From JAAYYM01 sp035271065 (lineage in GTDB: Bacteria > Bacillota > Clostridia > Lachnospirales > Lachnospiraceae), in assembly GCA_035271065.1 (NCBI GenBank), contig DATESB010000189.1, positions 1 to 12,293 of the forward strand: a stretch of DNA of 12,293 nt, read 5' to 3'. Both the position numbers and the translations under genes were made by a program. The notes beneath the pieces are model-generated. The model was not told the DNA's origin, did no database searches, and saw only the letters and a program-made list of their open reading frames with translations. This document shows, one piece after another, positions 7,864 through 12,293 of this stretch (positions within the stretch are counted from its first letter, which is position 1; each line of letters begins with the position of its first letter).

Positions 7864-7891
7864 TAAAGAAATCAGGCCAATATGCCGAAAT
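7864..7891 (+). promoter_or_regulatory. Sigma-28 (SigD/FliA)-type flagellar promoter
   Basis: TAAA (7864-7867), a 16-nt spacer and GCCGAAAT (7884-7891) closely match the flagellar sigma consensus TAAA-N15-GCCGATAT: 4/4 and 7/8, with a spacer one base longer than usual. It lies 35 bp before ATG 7927, after the glgB terminator. It would drive the FliK-like gene and the flagellin. Confidence 0.75.
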
Positions 7892-7926
7892 AGAAGACAT
7901 ACAAGTTAACATTTGGAGATACGCCT

Positions 7927-10900
7927 ATGAAAATAGATTTTCAGTCACTGAGCGTAAATCAGAATGTTGATGTAGAGAAAACTTCAAAAAGTACCGCTTC
8001 GTCAGCCAGGAAGGCAGACACAGATGGCGGGTATAAAGTAGACATTTCCGGCACAGTTATGGATAACGCTGCATATGGCACGGGCGAACTTAAGACCGCT
8101 CAAGAGATTATGCAGGATGCGGGTGGGCAACAGGATGTAGCCTTACAGCGAAACTATATGGCGGTTATGTCTAATTCTATGTCAACAGAAGATTTTGCAA
8201 AGCTGCAGGAAGAGGGATTTCACCCCGGAAGTACAACAATAGAGACAGCAGTTACTGTGTTAGACGAGATTAAAGCAACACTCGCTGATGCAGGCGTTGT
8301 AATTGAGGGCTTTACCGATGATATTTCAGGAGAAGAACTTGAGGCAATCACCGGGAATGCCGGCAGAGCAATGGCAATCGAGGAAAAGTTAAAAGAAAAA
8401 GATTTGCCGGTGACAAAAGATAATATGAAGGCAGTCGAAAGAGTTTTGGACTTGGCAGGTAATATGACACAACTGTCTGACGGAGCTATCAGATATATGG
8501 TTCAAAACGATTTGGAACCAACCATTGATAATATTTACAAAGCAGAGTACAGCAGCAGTAATAGTAATGAAGGAAGTCGCCAGCCAAAGGGATACTATTT
8601 GGATGGAAGTGACAGCCGTGCAAACTATTATGCAAAGAAAGCTGACAGCAATGACATTGATTGGGACCAGTTAAAGGAACAGATTGAAAAAATCATTAAA
8701 GATGCCGGATTTACAGTTGATGATACTACAATGGAAAACAGCAAATGGCTGATAGAAAAGGGTATTCCCCTTACAGGTGAAACACTTGCCAAGGTGACGG
8801 AACTTCGGACAGTAGAACTTCCTATGAAACAGGAGGATATCTTAAATGCTGTTTTGAGCGCAATTGCCGACGGAAAAGAAGCAAAGAATGCTGTACTCAG
8901 TGAGGGCGGCGACAAAAGCATCTTAGATAAAGCCATAGAAATTAAGCAGCAGGTAGAGCAAATATCAAAAGATGCTATACAGGCGGTTATAGAAAATGGC
9001 GAAGAACCTACCATTGAAAATCTAAGTAGAGTTACCGGTTTAGAAGGCGAAACCAGCGGTGTGACAAAGGCATCTTATGAGTTGATTGCTGCACAGAGAA
9101 CGTTGGAAGAGATTAGATTACAAATGACAGTTGAAGCAAATGCAAGACTGTTACGAAGTGGCTTCTCTATAGAAACAGAGCCAATAGAAAAGGTGATTGA
9201 GGCATTAAAAGAGACAGAAAAAGCATATTATCAGGTTCTATTCGGAAAAGCAGAAAATGCGGATCAGGAAAAGATTGCATTATATAAAGAGACAACAAAT
9301 ACCTTATTCAGTATTAAGGCATTACCGGCGGCAGTACTTGGTAGGATGAGCACAGCCGGAGAGGCATTTACACTATCCCATGTACAAGAGGAAGGTGTTA
9401 TTCTAAAGGCTGCTTATGATAAAGCCGAACAAACTTATGAAGCACTTGGTACAGCGCCGCGAAGCGATATGGGGGACTCCATTCAGAAGGCATTTCAAAA
9501 TGTTGATTCGCTTCTGAAGGGTATGGGACTGGAAACTACAGAGGCAAACAGACGGGCTGTCAGAATTCTTGGCTACAATAGAATGGCGATTACCCAGGAA
9601 TCTGTAGCACAAGTAAAGGAAGCTGATTATGCTGTCAGAAGTCTGATTGAAAAAATGACACCGGCAGCAACCATTGATATCATTCGAAAAGGTGAAAATC
9701 CACTTGAAACACCTGTATATGAACTGATAGATAAGTTAGATGCTTTGCAAGAGGGTGGTACCGGTACTACCAGTACCGGCACCAGAGACAGCGTTGAGAG
9801 TGAAGCGACGGCAATGTCAGAACAAGCAGAGCGATACAGTGAATATTTGTGGAAACTTGAAAAGAGCAATGGAATAACAGCAGAAGAACGGGCGGCATAC
9901 ATTGGTATCTATCGATTGTTTCATCAAATTGAGAAAAGTGACAGTAGTGTCATAGGAAGTGTCATACAAAACTATGCAAATGCCGGTCAGAATGCCGGAC
10001 TTGATACCGGTGTTTTAACACTCAAGAATTTGCTGGCGGCTGCAAGAACAAATCAGGCGGTCGGAAAATCGGGACGAACAGGACAAGCAGGAATAGATGT
10101 AACCGTAGATGCAGAGTTCGGAATGTTGGAAGAATTGAATAAAACCGGAGCATCTATATCGGAACAGATTGAAACAGGATTTAGGCAGTCCTATCCAAAG
10201 GCATTGGCAAAAGATATCTTAAATCATCTATCTCCGGATAAACTGCAGAATATGAAAATCAGCATGAATACAACATTAGAAGAGTTTGCTGAGAAGTTGC
10301 AGGAAGCAGATGAAAATGCTGAGTTAAGGACAGAGTATCTGGAAGAACAGATGCAGGATATACAGAAAGCCCAGGCGACAGAGGACTATGTACTTCAGAC
10401 ATTGATTGATTTTGATCAACCGGTGACCATTGACAATATATTGGCAGAATCCACACTTTTAAATAGCAGGGGCTCAACCTTCAGACAATTATTTGAGCAG
10501 GCAGCGCGCAGAGACAGCAGAGAAGGAACAAAGTTTTCCGAGGAATTGAAAGAAAATGTTGACCAATTACATGAAGGGCTGTCAGAAGAAGAGTCAACAA
10601 AGAAGACATATGAGAATTTGCAGAAACTAAGTGAGGAAATATTGGATGTGGATGGAGCGTCACATATTCGTTCCATAGATGTAAAATCCATGAACTTACT
10701 ATATAAGCAAATTACACTTGCGACAAACCTGTCAAAAGAGGAAAATTATGAAATACCGGTCATGATCGGAGATGAATGGACCTCCATTAATCTTAAAATC
10801 ATAAAAGGGGATACCACCGGTAAAACCAGCGGCGGCGCAACCAATCCTATGAGTGGCAAAGTATCAGCCACAATGGACATCAATGGTTTAGGTAAAGTTG

Positions 10901-11229
10901 CTGCAGAGTTTCAGATGAAAGAAACAGAAGGTAACAATGAAGAAAAGGGGTTTGAAATAAGTGGATTTGTATCTTGTGACAACAGTGTCGGAACAGAAAT
11001 TTTATCAAGAACAGAAGCGATGCTAAAAGAGGCACTGACATCCGAGAAAAGAGAAGTCGGAGAGGTATATTTTATTCAGAGTAAAGAATTGAATATTCAG
11101 AAATTTGGCAGTGAAGTAAAAGAAACAAAAGTATCTGAACAAAAGACAGCAGCAATAAACAGTACAAAGGAACTTTATGAAGTGGCAAAGGCATTTATTA
11201 CAGTGATGAAAGGTGTGACTAATCTATGA
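7927..11229 (+). CDS. Large flagellar-associated protein, DUF6240-like, with FliK-like C-terminal domain
   Basis: This is an 1100-residue protein without signal peptide or membrane helix. It resembles the uncharacterised Lachnospiraceae family I recall as DUF6240 (not checked). Residues 1-60 are polar and Ser/Thr/Asp-rich, with YKVDISGTVMDNAAYG. Residues about 65-860 are mostly helical, with recurring motifs of the type G/D-x2-[PL]-T-x-[DE]-N-[IL]-x-[KR]-[VA], near residues 159, 195, 279, 355, 540 and 828. A Gly/Thr linker lies at about 610-619. Residues about 943-1065 resemble the Firmicutes FliK C-terminal domain: IPVMIGDEWTSINLKI, then MDINGLGKVAAEFQMKE, then an amphipathic helix EILSRTEAMLKEAL. 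GGAG (7915-7918) is 8 nt before ATG 7927. It has a sigma-28-type promoter, and its TGA overlaps the flagellin ATG. A role in hook, filament or export is inferred, not shown. Confidence 0.82.
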   Translation: MKIDFQSLSVNQNVDVEKTSKSTASSARKADTDGGYKVDISGTVMDNAAYGTGELKTAQEIMQDAGGQQDVALQRNYMAVMSNSMSTEDFAKLQEEGFHPGSTTIETAVTVLDEIKATLADAGVVIEGFTDDISGEELEAITGNAGRAMAIEEKLKEKDLPVTKDNMKAVERVLDLAGNMTQLSDGAIRYMVQNDLEPTIDNIYKAEYSSSNSNEGSRQPKGYYLDGSDSRANYYAKKADSNDIDWDQLKEQIEKIIKDAGFTVDDTTMENSKWLIEKGIPLTGETLAKVTELRTVELPMKQEDILNAVLSAIADGKEAKNAVLSEGGDKSILDKAIEIKQQVEQISKDAIQAVIENGEEPTIENLSRVTGLEGETSGVTKASYELIAAQRTLEEIRLQMTVEANARLLRSGFSIETEPIEKVIEALKETEKAYYQVLFGKAENADQEKIALYKETTNTLFSIKALPAAVLGRMSTAGEAFTLSHVQEEGVILKAAYDKAEQTYEALGTAPRSDMGDSIQKAFQNVDSLLKGMGLETTEANRRAVRILGYNRMAITQESVAQVKEADYAVRSLIEKMTPAATIDIIRKGENPLETPVYELIDKLDALQEGGTGTTSTGTRDSVESEATAMSEQAERYSEYLWKLEKSNGITAEERAAYIGIYRLFHQIEKSDSSVIGSVIQNYANAGQNAGLDTGVLTLKNLLAAARTNQAVGKSGRTGQAGIDVTVDAEFGMLEELNKTGASISEQIETGFRQSYPKALAKDILNHLSPDKLQNMKISMNTTLEEFAEKLQEADENAELRTEYLEEQMQDIQKAQATEDYVLQTLIDFDQPVTIDNILAESTLLNSRGSTFRQLFEQAARRDSREGTKFSEELKENVDQLHEGLSEEESTKKTYENLQKLSEEILDVDGASHIRSIDVKSMNLLYKQITLATNLSKEENYEIPVMIGDEWTSINLKIIKGDTTGKTSGGATNPMSGKVSATMDINGLGKVAAEFQMKETEGNNEEKGFEISGFVSCDNSVGTEILSRTEAMLKEALTSEKREVGEVYFIQSKELNIQKFGSEVKETKVSEQKTAAINSTKELYEVAKAFITVMKGVTNL
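9757..9783 (+). repeat. GC-rich inverted repeat inside the FliK-like gene
   Basis: GGTACCGGTACT (9757-9768) and AGTACCGGCACC (9772-9783) form a 12-bp stem with one mismatch and a 3-nt loop. The segment encodes the Gly/Thr linker GGTGTTSTGT. There is no T tract, so it is not a normal terminator. Confidence 0.7.
11209..11215 (+). promoter_or_regulatory. Ribosome binding site of the flagellin inside the upstream gene
   Basis: AAAGGTG lies 10 nt before ATG 11226, within the last codons of the FliK-like gene. It is only moderately strong for a flagellin, which fits coupling to translation of the upstream gene through the ATGA overlap. Confidence 0.55.
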
Positions 11230-12293
11230 AAATCAATCATAACATCCAAGCATTAATTTCAAGGAACACATTAACAACCAATGAAAATCAATTGGCAAAT
11301 TCAACAGAGAGATTATCTTCGGGTTATAAAATCAATCATGCAAGAGAGAATCCCGCAGGGCTTGCAATTTCATACAAAATGAATGCACAAATTCGAGGAT
11401 TGAAGAGGGCATCACAAAATGCTGCCAACGGAATTTCTGTTATTGAAGCGGCAGAAGGTGCCTTAACGGAAATTCAGGCAATGGTACAGAGAATGAACGA
11501 ATTGGCTGTACAAGCTGCTACAGGAACAATTGTCTCTACTGACAGAAATGCAATTCAGAAGGAAATCGACCAATTATGTGAAGAAATCGAGCGAATTGCC
11601 AAGGATACAGAATTTAATACGCAGAGCCTTTTAGACGGAGAGCAGGAACTGAAGGGATATACCGATGTTCCGGAAGTGAAAGTGCAGAAATATTCCAAAG
11701 AAATCAAGGCGGATGATTATAAACTTGATTTTACGGTTACAAACAATGAGATTACAGCGGTAGACCTCACATCCGGGAACTTTGATAAATATAATGCAAC
11801 AGCTGAATTTGACGGAAACAAGATTACCATAAAAGGTGACGACGGCATAGAGATACAATTAGATGTGGACACAGCAAATATTGCAGCCGGTACAACAAAT
11901 GTAACACTGGATATTACCGGTATCGGTGGTATGGAATTTCAGGTTGGCGCCAATGAGGGACAGACGATCAATGTGATTATTCCGGAAATTTCGCTTAAGA
12001 ATATGGGCATTGAAAATATAGACTGCTCAACACAGGAAAGTGCCCTAGAAGCAATTGATATGGTAGATGTAGCACTTGAATTTATTTCGCAGACAAGGTC
12101 ATCACTGGGTGCATATCAAAACAGATTGGATCATACAATCTCAAGTTTGGACATTACAGGTGAAAATATGACAGCTGCGTATTCTCGACTGATGGATGTA
12201 GATATGGCGGATGAAATGGTAGAGTATACTAAGTTACAGGTACTCACACAGGCAGGAACATCTATGCTTGCACAGGCAAATGAAAGACCGCAG
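11226..12293 (+). CDS. fliC: Flagellin, 3' end cut by the window edge
   Basis: This is the filament subunit, exported through the flagellar type III apparatus; fliC is also called hag in Firmicutes. All 356 codons in the window are open, and the frame ends in LAQANERPQ, so only about the last 7-10 residues are missing. Residues 1-137 are the N-terminal D0/D1 helices (MKINHNIQALISRNTL, ERLSSGYKINHARENPAGLAIS, NGISVIEAAEGALTEIQ). Residues about 138-260 are a short variable beta-rich domain. From about 262 the C-terminal D1/D0 follows (SSLGAYQNRLDHTISSLDI, MADEMVEYTKLQVLTQAG). The TLR5-contact region reads QRMNELAVQAATGT; R89, L93 and E113 align with Salmonella R90, L94 and E114. Two cysteines (C118, C267) are unusual for a filament protein. 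The ATG overlaps the upstream TGA, and I see no separate sigma-28 site near it. Confidence 0.96.
   Translation, partial: MKINHNIQALISRNTLTTNENQLANSTERLSSGYKINHARENPAGLAISYKMNAQIRGLKRASQNAANGISVIEAAEGALTEIQAMVQRMNELAVQAATGTIVSTDRNAIQKEIDQLCEEIERIAKDTEFNTQSLLDGEQELKGYTDVPEVKVQKYSKEIKADDYKLDFTVTNNEITAVDLTSGNFDKYNATAEFDGNKITIKGDDGIEIQLDVDTANIAAGTTNVTLDITGIGGMEFQVGANEGQTINVIIPEISLKNMGIENIDCSTQESALEAIDMVDVALEFISQTRSSLGAYQNRLDHTISSLDITGENMTAAYSRLMDVDMADEMVEYTKLQVLTQAGTSMLAQANERPQ

Overview
The window looks like chromosomal DNA from a motile gut-type member of the Lachnospiraceae (Roseburia/Butyrivibrio/Lachnospira-like Clostridia). This rests on the AT-rich base composition, Firmicutes-type ribosome binding sites, the style of the flagellin, a compact GH13 branching enzyme, and a large protein resembling what I recall as the uncharacterised DUF6240 family of that group. 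All seven genes are on the + strand. There is no tRNA, rRNA, insertion sequence or CRISPR array.

Left part (1-2190): a ROK-family regulator, cut by the left window edge, is followed 34 nt later by a 12-helix MFS transporter. This is probably a regulator-plus-sugar-transporter pair. The regulator has lost the usual ROK zinc motif.

Middle part (2191-7825): a small gene with its own promoter and terminator encodes a 79-residue protein. It has two copies of a module in which four cysteines sit exactly eight residues apart. Next comes a probable two-gene operon. The first gene encodes a 1035-residue protein with N-terminal TPR-like helices, a long Gln/Pro/Glu-rich linker containing a 51-bp in-frame tandem repeat, and a C-terminal AAA+-like domain whose nucleotide-binding loop is degenerate. 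The second gene, 22 nt downstream, is the glycogen branching enzyme glgB with all catalytic regions intact. A strong hairpin terminator ends the unit.

Right part (7826-12293): a flagellar late-gene unit. A sequence close to the sigma-28 (SigD/FliA) promoter consensus lies 35 bp before a 1100-residue protein. That protein carries repeated helical motifs and a C-terminal region resembling the FliK hook-length-control domain of Firmicutes. Its stop codon overlaps the start codon of a flagellin gene (ATGA), so the two are probably translationally coupled. The flagellin is nearly complete and lacks only its last few residues at the right edge.

The most interesting items are the cysteine-periodic small protein, the FliK-like protein coupled to flagellin, and the TPR/pseudo-AAA scaffold paired with glgB.
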